Assembly: GCF_036370855.1 (NCBI RefSeq)
Contig: NC_088103.1
Location: 7,317,404 to 7,381,403, forward strand
Source of the DNA: Dromaius novaehollandiae
Lineage: Eukaryota; Chordata; Aves; Casuariiformes; Dromaiidae
Length of the DNA stretch: 64,000 bases
Direction of reading: 5' to 3'
The notes below the pieces were generated by a model. That model was given only the letters and a program-made list of their open reading frames with translations, did not search any database and was not told the DNA's origin. This document shows positions 12,901 through 26,735 of this stretch, one piece after another. Position numbers and translations under genes: made by a program. The stretch's first letter is position 1. Each line of letters starts with the position of its first letter.

Positions 12901-15900
12901 CATTCACGTCAAGGCTGCATGAGGCTGGCACAACATCTAAGAAAGATATTGCTTCAAAGAGAAGACCTGCATTTTAGGCAAGGACTGGTGTAAGGATGTG
13001 TCACAAACTGCAAAAGCTGGCCTAACATAATATTAGATCAATCCACCTTAATAAGGGATCTCATTCACAGCACCGAGCATTTTTGGCCTCATGACTGTCC
13101 CATAACAGCCACAAATTCATTTCCCAAAGACTAATGTTCTACTCCGATATATCACAGAGCATTAAATCAGTGATTTATATTAAATTGGATCAAACTGCAG
13201 AGCTTTTACTATGGCAGCTGGTAAGGAAAAACACGCACACTTCTGGATCCTATTCCAGCCACAGGATCTCAAGCAGCTATTGAAATCCACTATTCAAGCA
13301 GCTATTGAAATGTTCATCTGACAAATGGGGAGGGGGAATAAGACTGGAGATTTATACATTAAAATGGGTTATCAGAACCAGGGCTGGCACTTCTGCGTCA
13401 GCAGGAAACCCATTGCCATTGGTACCTGCTACTTGTACTTCATCTGCTGAAGCTGCTGCCTCTTTGGCTCACTAAAGCAAAACACCAGTGCACATAGCAA
13501 AGCTGCTGGGGTTTTTTTTTTTTCCCCTCTCCATCAGCATCAGGGCCAAGCACACAGTGAACCTGCTGCTCTTTTCCGAGCTCTCCTCCTCCTTGGTAAC
13601 GTGAAGCAGGAGGCACTAGTGAGGGTGGCCTTCCTGGGCCTGGTGAGGTCAATGTAGCTCCATACCCTGGCTCTACCCGCAAGGCAGGGAAGGGTGACCA
13701 TGTAATGAAGAGGCGACAGGCAGCCTGCTTACAGGAGCAGAGCAGCATCCACGGGGCTATTATGCTAGTGGTGAAATGCTCTAATTCATGACAAGCAAAA
13801 GCTGAATAAAACAAGTATGTATTTTAGCCTCACTTGTGTCAGCTCTATCAGTTCCTCCTGCATGCCAAGCATTGCCCAAACATTGCTTGAATGAGGACTA
13901 ATTTCTGACAGGATACAATTTTCACAAGTTACCTGAAGTCCCTGGATGCACACAAAGAGTGCTGAGCTCCATCTCGTGCGTTTACAGCAACCAAAAACAC
14001 TTGTTTCATTTCAACAGAGCTCCAGAGTCCATTATACATAACTCTCTCCTTTTAAAAGATTGTTTTAATGAAGTAAAACTCAACTGAACTGAAGCAGTGG
14101 GATGTCTTATCTATAGTTTCATTTTCTGAGATCTCTGTCCTACACAACTCCCAGCATAAGCAATCAAAGCTTTGCGGTTGCTCTCTGCACTCCCTGCTGA
14201 GCTTCACTTGAGGGAAACACAACTGTATCCTCAAGTCCCCTAAAATGTCCCATACTACAAGCTTACACATTGTAGATCCTCCACCTTCAACATCATGCCG
14301 AGAAAGTTGTGTTTTACCCTTTGCTTTGGCAACACTAGTTGAAATCTTCTGATCAATGTTTCTGTTCAGAAGGTGTCAAAGAGTTCACAGAGCTGGCGTG
14401 TGAATCCCAGTTTCTGGGGCCTGGTTTTAGATTCTTCACAGACTCATATCTCTGTGCTGGTTGGATTTGCCTTACACTTTTTCAAGGTTGCCTTAGACCA
14501 AAGCTTGCTTTCAAGAGAAAGATAAAGAAAGAAAACCAACTCTCTGGAGAGCAGCACACATTTATGAGACTTGTGAACAAACCTTGGAGTCCTACTTCTC
14601 CTTCTTGCAGCAGGTCTCCTGTATCTTGAGGGACCACTGACCTACAAAACATCTATAGAAAACTAACTGAGAAGAAATTAAGACAGGAGGTTGCATTTAA
14701 AATGAATCACATTTAAAAATGATTTAGTGGCAAATCTGCCCATCAACACTTAGAAAGAATTATTTTACAAATAGGTGACATTTACTTTATGCAATAGCAG
14801 CAAAACTACGGTCTGTCTCATATTAGAGGCATACAGTTCTGTTGTTTATTTTTCATTAATTAGATAGATTTACTGGATGGTCTTTTATAAAAGAGGAAAA
14901 CACCTTCCTTCTCATCTTCCAGTAAGGGACAAGGAATTTGCTCAAGACCCTTGAGAATAGCTGTGAAGACCACTTCATACAGCTTCATTGCTCCCATCTT
15001 GTAGTGGGGTAAAGCAACTACAGGCATCCAGTCTGACGAGATGCCAACATTTTCACTGGGGCATGGTCGCAAGCATTACCTCAGATAACTCTCTAACATC
15101 GCTTCCTGGAAGAGCCTTGCTGTTAAGAGCTGTAATATCATACATCATTTTCTAACCACATCCTGCTATTGTGATTTCAGGGAAAATACTGCAGTTGGAG
15201 TCAAATAGAACAAAATAATTTCCTTTTGGGAACACAGGCTAAAAGATTCTAAGTATCTTGGCAGTTGACAGAATTGGTAGGTGCTAACAGCTATGCTTTT
15301 TCAGAATTTAGACCAAATATTATTAACAGCAGTTAAATTCATATCAAGCGTTTAAATGCAAGCTGACCAAAGTTATCCAAATGTGTTTTCACAGGCCAAC
15401 TGCTCATCTCTTACCATAAAACTATTTTTAGTAAGTCTATTAAGCCTTCTATTTCTTTCTTGCCAACTAAGTTAGTCAGGATGCACAAATCACTTGACTA
15501 AAATTGCAATTTTAGCTTCCTATTATATTAGAGTGGGAGTAGGCCAGTCAAGAAGTCTCACTCGTTTCTTTGAAGGGTAGTGCAACAAAATGCTACAGCA
15601 AGTGACTTCATTGCAGAACTATCTGACTGCCAGATCAAATTTAACCTCAGGATAAGTAAAGTATACAATATTCAAGCCAGGCAATATAATGCAGCTACAG
15701 GCCTGCCTCTTGTATTTTCTTTTTTCCTGCGCTCCTTTGATGCCATAGTTTTCTCTAAGAATATACACTATTTCTCAAAATTTTGTCTTCACAGATTGTA
15801 TTTCAAGGTGTTTCTGCAGGATGTTTGCAAGCAGAACAAATATTCCTTATGAAGATGTCAAAACAAATCCAGACATCTCAATTCTAGTCCATCATCTGGT

Positions 15901-18900
15901 CTTTTATATGTTCTTAATTTTTAGTTGTATAATTGTTATAAGGGGCTTCCTAAATTTGCTGTTCTCCCTGTGCTTCACATATTAAGGACAAGCAGATTGC
16001 AGGAACATTTTAGAGCTCCTCTTAAACAAGAAATACCTGGCTTATTAACCAATAAAGTATGAGCTTCTGCATGTAGTGAAAGCAAGCAATTGGTTGTTCA
16101 AGCAACTTTTTAACCAGAACTGAACACAATCTTCAGCCTAAAATAATCAAACATGTAAACCTATTCATCTACTAGAAAAAAGAAAAAGAAAAAAGAAGGA
16201 AAAAAGATTAAACATTAGTGTTGCCACATGAGTGATAATCAAAAAGCTGGAGTTATTCCTTGTCTTTGTCCAGTCCCTACATTGGCATGGTCAAGAAAAC
16301 AACTACAGAAGCAATTCAGATGTATAGGCACAAAAGCAACCAAAATGGGAGGGGATGCTAAGCTTTACTACTTATTCCATTGCAAATGAAATTCTTTTCA
16401 GCAGTTCTGCACAAGGTAGCCTGATGGCCGAGAAACTCTATGCTGGCTTTGAGAATCATGGAAACTAATTAGGCAGCAATCCTTTAAAGCACCCTGGTAT
16501 TATGTGCTCATCTGAGTTAAATCAAGAAAAATTATCCCCTGAAAATCTAAAGTGAAGAGCAAGAGTTGCAGATATTGACTTCAGACTAGTTTGCAGAGAT
16601 GCTCTCCAGTGACCAAGGTTTTTAAATCTCTATGCAGAAAAATAAAAAGACACAGCTGGCACTTTGAATCATCCATCAGTGGATACGACATCTCACACAT
16701 GCCCAACGTGGCTTCTCCTACTGTCCCCCTCCGGCTGACAACTACGTGCCAGCGAGAGCCAGGAGCATGACTTCCAGTGCTGTTTTCAGCTACGGTTTTG
16801 CACTGCTTAAGATTTTACCTCTGTTTATTCTTCCGCTGCTTCTCCAACGCTCTCTGCAGCACGTTACCAGCTCCAATTTGTTATGCAACACTTACTTTGG
16901 CAAGCTAGATACCTGAATTAGTCAGCCTAACCACATTGCCACGGTCACAGCTTTGATGTCTGGAAGTCTGCTCTGTTTCAAAATACCCTTGAATTTTCTG
17001 TCCTGCCATTTCACTGTACACATGAGCCCACATCTTGCTGCACAGAAGTTTGGTATGACTCCGAACACCTCTAGTTTAACCTGGAGTGCAATGCACAGTT
17101 GCTTCCAGACGTCTTGAGATTGCCCAAACGATGCACTGACTTTGTTCCTGTGATTTGCAGGTTGGCTGCTCAAGACAGTATCCTCTGATTTACAGCATGC
17201 AACTGCACACATTCATAAGTTCGGGCCGCTTTTGCCTGAATCCACAAGACAAAGTTCAGAGCAACTGCAGTTACAAGTGGCCAGAGGAAGAACAGACTTT
17301 GTAGCACAGGGTAGATGGACTTAGTCTTGCACTGCAGACAGCACGCTCTGCCACCCAAGCTACAATTAGCCCTCTTAAAAGCAGGTTCATGGCTGTTCAT
17401 AGCTGCTGATTTTGTTACCAAAGTTAGCTTGGGTACCGCTATGTAACCCCACATTATGTGGTCCAACCATATCCAGTGTATGCACAAGATCCTGATGAAG
17501 AAAGGGTAATTTGTTGTGGGCCATAGTGGGGATTGAGACAGCCAACATTTCTCAGCCTAAGGCAGCTGCATCAGGAACTTCCATGCACACACACATTGTT
17601 GTTAATCCCATGGAGACTGTGCACATGAAAATGCATTAACATGAGAGTAGGTCTCAGCAAGAAAAGCATTTAGTTGTCTACCAAGTTATCTAGTAGAAGA
17701 CAAAGACAGACTTCCAATGTTCGTTTGGAACTGGCTTGCAAAATTAATAGGCTACAAGTCCATTCAAAGACAAACCTATTCTATGCTCATTAGGTTTGCT
17801 ATCTGTTACTACAAATAGAGGAAATGGAGGTTTTGCTTTCTAACAAAGAAACCTCCTTTGGGACCTGAAAAAAAGAAGAGAGTTTCCTGTCTGCCAGTTC
17901 AACTGATAATACAGAGTTAGTCTTGGAAAAAAAAAAAAACCCTCATATCCTTTCCCTCAAAAAGAGAAAATTTCTCTGTTATACTTATTCAGTCTTCCTT
18001 GAAAAATTACATCTTTCTGTATTCAATTTTCATAGTTTCTGATTGTAGACAGCTCTGCTGAAATTACTGTAATTGAAAACAATACAAAAGGAAATGGAGA
18101 AGAATTGCATGAAAATGGTATTGTCAATCAAAAACTCTTAAGATCCATGAGTACCTCAGAGATGGTTATGAGCCTCATGGAACCCACGTGAGTTAGATGC
18201 ATCAGGACTGGTGATTCATCTGGATGCATCATCTTTACCAGCACAGCCCACGGGATCCTGGAGCCAGCACCAACGAACTGCTGCGGAGAGTTACTGCATG
18301 TGTCCACACCTTTCCACCTCAGAAATCTCAGGCAAACCTTTCAAAACTACCTCCACGTACAACAAAAAGTAGCAGGAGAACATGATCTTTACGTATAGAT
18401 TGACCCTTCCCTGAGAATCCACGACTAGTCATTGCTGGAGAGGGGACACTGGACTGGAAAGTCTTTTGCTAGACTTGATAGTGCCATTTATGCTTTTCAC
18501 CTTACAAATCCCAAGGCACAGGGCTGAACTTTTCTGTTTTGTGGGGTTTTTTTTTTTTTTTTCATTAGAGACTGACATTCTAATTAAATGGAGGGAATTC
18601 AATTAGATTTTAAGATCAAATTGTATTAGCTAAACTAGGCTTTTGGGAAGGTATTTTCATATACTTCATGTAGGAAAATATTTTTTGAAAAAATGTATTT
18701 TGCATTCCACAGAAAACTTCCTGCTAGCACACTTATACAGGAAATGTCAATGAATTCCTGCATAGACATATATCAGCCTGAAGTGATAAAAGCAAGCCAG
18801 ACCCAGGCCTACATGGCAAACACTGAACAGAAGCTTACCCAGGCAGGTCCACTGGAATTCCTCTGGGACAGATTAAAAGCCACAGAGACTGAATAAGAGA

Positions 18901-19270
18901 ATTAGCAAAATTAATAAGGGGGGGGGGGAAAAGTCAAAGAAAGCCAAAGCCAGTCATCAGCAGCTCTCTGCCAAGAAACAGAGACAGGGTCCCCGTGTAC
19001 ATACTGCCTGGAAAGGTGGTCCTGGAGGTTACAAGCGAGGGAACAAACAGCACGCTGGATCCTGCAACAGCAGTCCCTATCTCACTGTTGCTGATGAGAT
19101 AGTGGACCTGAGGTAATGGCCAGAAGGTCCAAAGTCAACAATAATAGACCAGCAAACACACTCTCAACACTGTCACATATTTAAATCAGAATCGGTTGCA
19201 TCAGGCTTAAGCAATTACAGCTTTGCTAGCTCAAACCAATGCTGCTTGGTGGAAGTCACTAGTCACACCG
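3986..19270. other. Intergenic, ~15 kb without a recognisable gene
   Basis: AT-rich DNA with scattered short open frames. The longest (9468-9935 minus, 155 codons; 13440-13814 minus) have no family resemblance or supporting splice sites and are within the number of long frames expected by chance. A 17-bp direct duplication occurs at 13270-13286 and 13295-13311. I see no RNA gene and no confident transposon. Confidence 0.45.
13270..13311. repeat. Short direct duplication, 25-bp period
   Basis: CAAGCAGCTATTGAAAT occurs at 13270-13286 and again at 13295-13311. A local duplication of about 25 bp; no wider significance seen. Confidence 0.8.
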
Positions 19271-19274
19271 CAGT

Positions 19275-20160
19275 ATATGTGGAAGGGTTTTCACAAACAA
19301 CGTGGAAAAGGGGGTAAACAGTAGCTCAGAAAGTCCAATAGTGATATTAAGTTATTCAAGACAGTAAAGAGAAGGGCAGATTGTGAAGAACTGCAGAAGG
19401 GCCTACAGGACTGAGTAACAGGATCTTCAAATGATTAATGAATGAAATGATTAATGAAGTGACATGTGAAAAAAACAACCATAACATCACAGATAAAATG
19501 ATGGGCTCCATACAGCCCATTTCAACCCAGGAGTGAGATCTTAGGGTCAGGCTATATAGCTAGCGATATCAGCTCAGTGCACAGTCATGATAAAATAGAA
19601 AACATTAAGCTTTCTTAAAAAGAAACAGAGATCATCATTACGCTACTGCATAAATCCACATTTTGTCCAGAGCTTGGATGCCACACGTGGTTGTGGTCCT
19701 TCTCATCCTCTCCTCAAACAGGTAGGCTGATACTGGCGAATGCTGAAGGAGGGAGAGCAAGGATGACCAGTGGTCTGGAAGGCTACATGCCTTCATGCAC
19801 AGAATGGCTGCATAAATTAGGACTTTCTCATCCAGAAGAGATGATGCAGAGAGCAATAAATATCTCTAAAATCATGAGCGGCAGGGAGAGGCTGCATAGG
19901 AGCTAATTGCTCCCTGACTCTTCCCACACAAGAGCTGGGGACTGTCAAATGCAACTAGCAAGTGGCAGGTTCAAGAACAAATATGCAGGTGTATTTTTTT
20001 TTCCTTATAGTGCTTATTTAAGCTTTGTAACTCCTTGCCAAAGACGTTCAGATACTGACGGTTCACATGTATTCAAGGAGGAACTACACAGTTCATGGAA
20101 GAGTTCGCTAAGCTACCAATCACTTAAACTATATGAGGCTTGGGAGGTTCAAGTTGAAAG
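19275..20160 (+). mobile_element. Degraded CR1-type LINE fragment (3' part of ORF2)
   Basis: Blocks along the plus strand follow the order of the sauropsid CR1 (CR1-L-like) reverse-transcriptase tail. A segment like the CATAAATGACCTGGA region lies near 19290, then GAAGAACTGCAGAAGGGCCTACAGGACTG (19386-19414), a GTGAAAAAAACAACCATAAC region (about 19467), GATGGGCTCCATA (19500), a TCAGCTCAGTG block (19569), TGCATAAATCCACA (19647), CAGAGAGCAATAAATATCTC (about 19845), AAAATCATGAGCGG (about 19869) and an AACTCCTTGCCAAAG block (20029). Frames are broken throughout, so it is a dead, 5'-truncated copy. Upstream sequence to about 18950 may also belong to it. Assigned from memory of the consensus. Confidence 0.75.
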
Positions 20161-22249
20161 GAACACACTCTCCCAGCATCCAGTTATTTCTCTGTATCAC
20201 CCCTCTTATATGCCACACTCACAAAAGAAGCACCATGAGATCACAAAACTTCCTGTGAGAACCAGCATCGATGATGCTTAAGTGAAGTTACTTCTTTTTC
20301 GAGCACGTCCGTAGGTGCTGCAGCTTCTAAGCTCTTCAGCAGATACCAGGCCAGAGCACACTTAATTAATGCCATAAAATCTTGAAGATTTGTATTGGAA
20401 ATAATATTTTACTTTTGCCCTCTTCAGGGACCACTGAGAATAAGCTACTATTTTTGTCCCTTCACCTAGAAAATTGTTTTATGCAAAATCACAGTATACT
20501 TCCAGCCACTAGATAATTAGTTCAGGATGGAAGATACAGCAGGGAAAAAAATTACTCACTGCAATACATTTCAGTCCTCTAACTTGCATTTTAAAGGTGT
20601 CACATGAGCACAAGACCTCGTAGCATAAATCAGGAATTAAGCTGATATTCTGGAAAAATCATACCAAAGGAAGAAATTGGACCTATTTCAAAGCACTATT
20701 GCTTGGCAAGAGAGTGACATTGTAACATAATTTTTATATTGTATGAAGTTAATAAACTGCTCCAGCAAGTAAAATTTATGACATTCACTAAAATAATTAT
20801 TGCATCCCCCTTGGGGCAGGACTTTTTCGCCTTGCTCATAAGGTTTTAAGCTGCTCATTTACAATCATGGAACAGGCCCTAGCAAGATCCCACACGTTGC
20901 TTTAAGAGCATCGCTTTTTGATTCTGACACTGGCAAGTAAACTCAGCCAATTTAAAGTTTTTCATAGCTTCACAGAAGATAATTTGTTGCAAAACCCTGA
21001 GTCTACCACTGGACAACACTCCATAACCCCCTCTCCTTTTCAGCAGTGCCAGCAGAGCCAGACTAGAAAAAAAACAAACAACAAATGACTGCTATGTACT
21101 TTAAAACTGTATGTATCTTGCTAGCAGAATGTCTCTGTAGACAGCAAGGGATGTCCAAAAGTAACCCAGCGAGGAAGGGATACTCTTGCACCGGGTTCCT
21201 TTCAGGTGCATGTATTCACCTGGCATATTTTCCTGGATCAGCACTCTGTACTTACAGAAATTTTCAGCTCAGCAGCTGTTACTTAAAACCAATCCACATC
21301 TGAATGTATACTTCCCCAGAAGACCTTTGTATATTCTCCAAAAATAACACAGGTGAAGAGAGACCAGCTTTTTACATGAACATAGAGACTTGAATTTTCT
21401 GTGCTCACATGAATATATCTGATGATCTGAACATCTGTGCGCTCACATATCTGATGGGGATACAGGTTTTCCATAAACTCAATTCACATTCTGTTAACAC
21501 AGCTAACTCTTTCCTGCACAGAAGGTAACAGGGAGGCATTGCTCAGAAAATTGTGAGTACCTCTTTCTATAGAGAGTTTGAAATAGTTTATGGGTTATAT
21601 ATTTTCAGTCCCACACGCACACTATTTTTTTGTGGAGCCATCTCACTGCCAGCTTGTAGACTGTGCCCTGATGCACTTTCTCTTCTGGTCTCCACAGAGA
21701 ACCCAAGCTACTATATTAGTATCAACTCCAGTTTTTACTTAAATAAAAGTATTTACCACTAGAGATGTACATTGCCTCAGATGGGAGCTGATGTCACAGC
21801 CCACTGGGACATCAGACTTCTGGGGGAACCTCTGTGCAAGTTTGACTGGATACTTCCTTTAAGTGAGCTTTTTGCAGCCTTGCAAGAAGCCCTCAAAGTT
21901 CAGGGTTGCCTGGGGAAAAAGCCCTGCGTGCGTTTGGGCTGCTTCCTTGCATTGCCTTCATGGTTCTGCTTTCCTTTTAGTATGAAGGAGTCTCAGTTTC
22001 CAGGACCAAACCCACACATATCACACCCTCTATCACGAGATGAGACCATGGAGCAGAGTTCAATAGAGACCAGCACTGGTGATACAAGGTTTCATGAGAT
22101 ACCAGACACCTGCCACCCATTTGGCTTTGGGCTGCCCTGGAGATACACATAGAGAAGTGTTCAGCAGCTGATGAGCAATTTCAATTAATGTTAATTAAAG
22201 CCATTTACCTACTGGAAAACATGTAACATTTGCTTTCCTAACAGGGAAG

Positions 22250-22273
22250 AAAAAAAAAAAAAAAAAAAAAAAA
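22250..22273. repeat. Poly(A) homopolymer, 24 bp
   Basis: An uninterrupted run of 24 A. It could be the tail of an old retrocopy, but the flanking sequence shows no recognisable element. Confidence 0.9.
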
Positions 22274-22617
22274 GAGACAGTATCTGTATTTCAGCATCTG
22301 ATTGTAGAACAGACAGCTAAAATATTTGCTTAGTATTTACACATTGAAGTTTGTGTCTGTTCCTTGCAGAGTTGTTTGATAAATCTAGATGCTTTACTAA
22401 TAATGATGTAAGCAGCCCTCACGTTAACCTTGGAAAATAAGCTGTTCAGATACATGAAGATTAATTTCTACATAATTACATACAGGGCACAGTTGCCAAG
22501 GACTTAGAAGGCTATTGCTGTACATAAGCCAGCAAAGATGAGGGGAAACGTGACACAACTCCTGAAGGAATTTGTTGCAAAAGATGCACCATTAATGAAA
22601 TACTTAATTGTAAGTAC

Positions 22618-22725
22618 CTCAACATGAAAAGCTGGTGTCAATGGCTGCAACAGCTTTTCCAACCATTCAACTACTTCTGTAGGACTGCTGTGATTATAAA
22701 AGTCTGGGTTGACCATTAGACACCA
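22618..22725 (-). other. Exon-like open frame of unknown identity
   Basis: On the minus strand an open frame encodes a segment with protein-like composition (V-N-P-D-F-Y-N-H-S-S-P-T-E-V-V-E-W-L-E-K then L-L-Q-P-L-T-P-A-F-H-V-E) ending exactly at GAG|GTACTT, a plausible donor. It has one N-glycosylation sequon (N-H-S). The upstream acceptor is weak (CTGAAAAG) or missing. The E-V-V-x-W-L pattern vaguely recalls helical repeats of mesothelin/stereocilin-type proteins, but I cannot assign a family. It may be a pseudo-exon or chance. Confidence 0.2.
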
Positions 22726-25700
22726 TGCAGCAAGGAGCAAGGTCTCATCTTTTCAGATAAACTCAAACTTCTTGGGCATTATAACTGTCTCCCCCCCTCA
22801 TTTGATTTAATAGACTTTAGACCTTTATAGACTGACCTCAACTCCTGCAGTCAGCATCTGTGGCTTGCAGCAGCTCCGTGACTGAAAGATTTGTGCTGGC
22901 TCCAACGCTTACGTAAAACCTGACATACATAAGAAGAAAGCTCAGGTTTTGTGTACAAATACAGTGATTTGTAAAGACATTGCAAAAAAAGCTGAGGCAA
23001 TTCAATACTTTGAGCAAAGTTTCTTTCAATGGGAAAGCTCATCATTTGTCATTAATACATTTGACATTCATACCGCTTTACTCAAGAAATAGTGTAATAT
23101 GCTTTAACTTAATTTCTTGTTCCTCCATGCCCCAAAGCAAGGGAATTTGCAGCTCTCTTACACTTGACACAGATAGCTATATCAACAGGGTTAAGTATCT
23201 GGCTTTGGACTGAGTCCTTTTCTTTCAACAGAAAGTGCTTAAATGCTGGCTTGCTCCTTAAAAAGAGTAAAAAAGAGGAGAAAGAAGAAATGGTTTTGCC
23301 TTTGTTGGATATTTAAGATCTTGGAAGTCTTGGGAACTTCAGGTCTTTAAAATTGAGGCTCATGTGTCAGATTCTGGCAGCTCTGTACTAGTCCAGATTT
23401 GGCTTTGCCAGTTCCTTGGGGAATTTTGCTGCCTGTAAAACACCTCAGCTACTTCCCTCTTTAACATAGGCCACAAGATCAAAGCAAGTGGAACAAATGG
23501 AACAATCTCATTACAACTTCAGGGTAAACCTAATGTGCAGAAAAGCTGGAAAAAACCCCAATGAGGACCTGTCCACTTGGTTTCTGCATGAAGCAAAGCT
23601 CAGGAGATGCAAGGATACACTCAGGTATGTGTGACTGTCCAGAGCAACACAGGATTGAGAGGAGTTGTACGAGAGCACAAGAGCTTTCTGCCAAACCTTG
23701 TGTCAAATCCAGCCTGCAAGTTTGGTCTCGGTACTTGGGTGTTTATGCTTTTGGACTTCTGCTAATCTCCAGCTATTAGTGACAGGATGAAACTCAGTAT
23801 GGAGGAACAGAACATCCCTGATCCATCTAATTCCAGGTTTCCACTCGGAGCCAGCCACAGCAGCAGACAGGTCTGAAGTCAGCCCCAACAACTGCAATTC
23901 CTGCAGTCTGTTTGTGTACCAACACATTAAGGAAAGGTGGAAGCAGATTTATTACATCTTTGGGACCTGGTGCTCCAGCAGGAAAGCAAAAGTCACAGGT
24001 GAAGCTCTGACTGGCAGCTATAACAGACACACAGGAGCCGAGCAGTGAAGAGACTGGATGAAGTGGAAAGAAAATGGAAAACCAGGTAATTAGGTAAGTC
24101 AATGAGTATGAAAGCCACTAGATGACGAGGCAGCCAAATGTAAATGACAGGTGGCTGCTTTTCTTCAGCTGCCAATACATGGTCAGGACATCGCCAGGCT
24201 CTGCCCTTGCCCTCACCTCAGTTGTTCACATCACGTCCTTCTGCCAACAAAATACAACCCCCAAATCTCAGCAGATCCCTAAGGAACCAAAACACACATG
24301 AACACCACGGCAGAAGATATTACTGGACCATGAAAGATGGGAAGGAGAACAGCCATCAATAATACCTCAAGGCTAAACTGGTATTTAGTAATCTGCAGAC
24401 AACTCTTCATATTGCTTAGGGTTATATACAGCCTGACAGAGATGGTGTAGCTTTCTGGCATAAATGAGCCCTTCTATATGCACATATTCCTACTCATTCT
24501 GCTATTAAAAAAAAAAAAAGCTCTCCTACAACAGTCTAATCTGGCCAAGATTAGCCAAGTGAAGTATTAAAGCTTTTTGTTCTGTATCTTTTACGACTAT
24601 TTTACCTACAGATACTTTGGCTGACAGTGTATTCATTACTTAACTGAATAAAATGCATATTCTCAATCAGGTACTTTTATTAACAGGCTAATTATGGTTT
24701 TTTTACATGTTTCCACAGCGCCCAGGAAATATCACTCTGCTTCAGACACATATATACAGGACAGGATTGCAGCTGTTTGTATGGAGAAAGTCACGCTCTT
24801 TGGCTATTTTACTAGGAGAGTTTTGTACTCAGGTATCAACTAAATATACTTATCAGTCAGTGTTTGTAATAGGCTTTTCAAGACAGAACATTTCAGCAAA
24901 GGCTCCATTCTGCAAAAGTCTATTTTCATTCCTTAACTTTACAGGGGTGTTTTCAGCACCTTGTATTTGTGGTTTACTAGAGGACATGAGGCCAAACTCC
25001 ATATGAATTCAATTACCTGGAGAGGAGGGGAAAGAAGAAGCAAAACAAAATAAAGCACGACAACAAAAAAAGAAGTTCCAGTAGTGTATTAGTTATTATG
25101 TCATTGCTTTATGAAACAGAAATGAGGAACTAAATACATACGGCTTATGACCACGTCTCTACAAGTGAATATTGACCGAGGTTCAATATGATGTCATTAA
25201 CAGAAATCAAAGTTTGCTCTTGCCAGCAGTTAAGTCATTTCAGAAGCTGGCATGCAGAATACCAAATAAGACTCAAAAAACCTCCAAAAAAAAAAATCTG
25301 TTCACTATTCTAATCAGTTCAACACAGCAAACATTAAAGAACAGTTAAGTACATATTTAATCAATTTTGTATTATGTCCTACCGTTTGCAATACTTTTCC
25401 ACGTCAGTGGTATTTTCCTTCTGTTTACCTGTAATGCGATAATCCTGTGATACTTTAGTGTCCCAGGCAGACTAGGAGACCATGCACTGAAATAGTGCAA
25501 CTTGTAGCTTGCAGAGCATTTATTGTGGGTGTTTCAAACCTAGGTGGAAAAGAACACAGCATTGTCATACAGCGTAACATTAACACCACCTTGGCTCACT
25601 ATAGCAGGCTTGTTCTTTTGTTTCTAGTATTTGTGGTACATTTTTATTACCAACAAAGACGTCGTGAAACATTCTGACACATTAAGCGCAGAAATGTGGA

Positions 25701-25824
25701 AGAAACAGCCTGGAAATGCTGAAAAATACGATTTGGTTCCCTAAGAAATAAAAACTTCTCATTCAAAAAAATTGCATGTATTCATGCATGCATGTGTGTG
25801 TACTAGTAAATGGGTTACTCTACT

Positions 25825-25826
<2 letters not shown>

Positions 25827-25856
<30 letters not shown>
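25827..25856. repeat. Poly(T) homopolymer, 30 bp
   Basis: An uninterrupted run of 30 T flanked by unique sequence; a possible retroelement tail in minus orientation or an expanded homopolymer. Confidence 0.9.
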
Positions 25857-25858
<2 letters not shown>

Positions 25859-26629
25859 TGTCCACTCACCTTTCTCACCACCCCTTCTAAATTTATGTCC
25901 TATTAAAGATCAGCTCATAGCCACATCAAATCCACTGTCTGGTCATACCTCCTCCGTACAGAGAGATGTTGTCATAACTTGTGACAATTTTGAAAACAGA
26001 ATGAGGTGTTTTTGCCAAGATGATCCCCCTCCAAAAGCCTTTTAAAAAGCTCATTCCCTTGAATCTAGGACCACAAGCTCCACAGAGAGTAAGCTAGGGT
26101 CACACTATATTATTCATTCAAACCAAAAAGTAAATGCAGCCCAAAGGTAGCTTGCTTGGGTGCTGCAGGCTTTTTCCCATGGCAGAACTCATTTGGCATC
26201 CTCACACGATGCCCCTCAGCTCACGAGTCCACAGACAGCGGTGCATCATCTGCCTGGAGAGCAATCACAGCACCACCTCAACCCCCAGCAGCCAAAAAAT
26301 AAAGAAACTTGGCATTTTACTAAGGACACCAGCAAAACACATGCATTTCACGAGCCCCCTCTACTGTCTTTTTTTGGAAATACCACTGTGGTCAAAAAGT
26401 GAGCTTTCGAGGAAACAGCTAGACCTCGTGAACCACTCACTCCTCTTTCACTAGTCTTATGGGGGCTTCAGAGAAAACCTGATAATTTTAAGAAGTAAAT
26501 TGAAGTTATTTTCAGTGCCTGGAACAATCCTGGGAGAGAAAGAATTCAAGCCCAACCAGACCAAACCTTTGGTCCTGCCTCTGTTACACCAAGTGCTAGT
26601 CCAAACTTAAGAGCGGGCTTTCCAAATGG

Positions 26630-26735
26630 CAGCAGCATCAAACAAATGAAACAGGGGACTGGAATTTAGGAGAGATGCGTTCTGTCCCGGGATCTGCTAT
26701 GAAATTACTGTGCAACTCTGGAGCTCCACACACAT
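26630..26735 (+). repeat. Possible MIR-like SINE remnant
   Basis: GGGGACTGGAATTTAGGAGA followed by GCGTTCTGTCCCGGGATCTG and then an ATTACTGTGCAACTCTGGAG block resembles the tRNA-derived head of MIR-type SINEs (where a 'tctgccacttactgtgtgacc' block is typical). Short and diverged. Confidence 0.3.
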
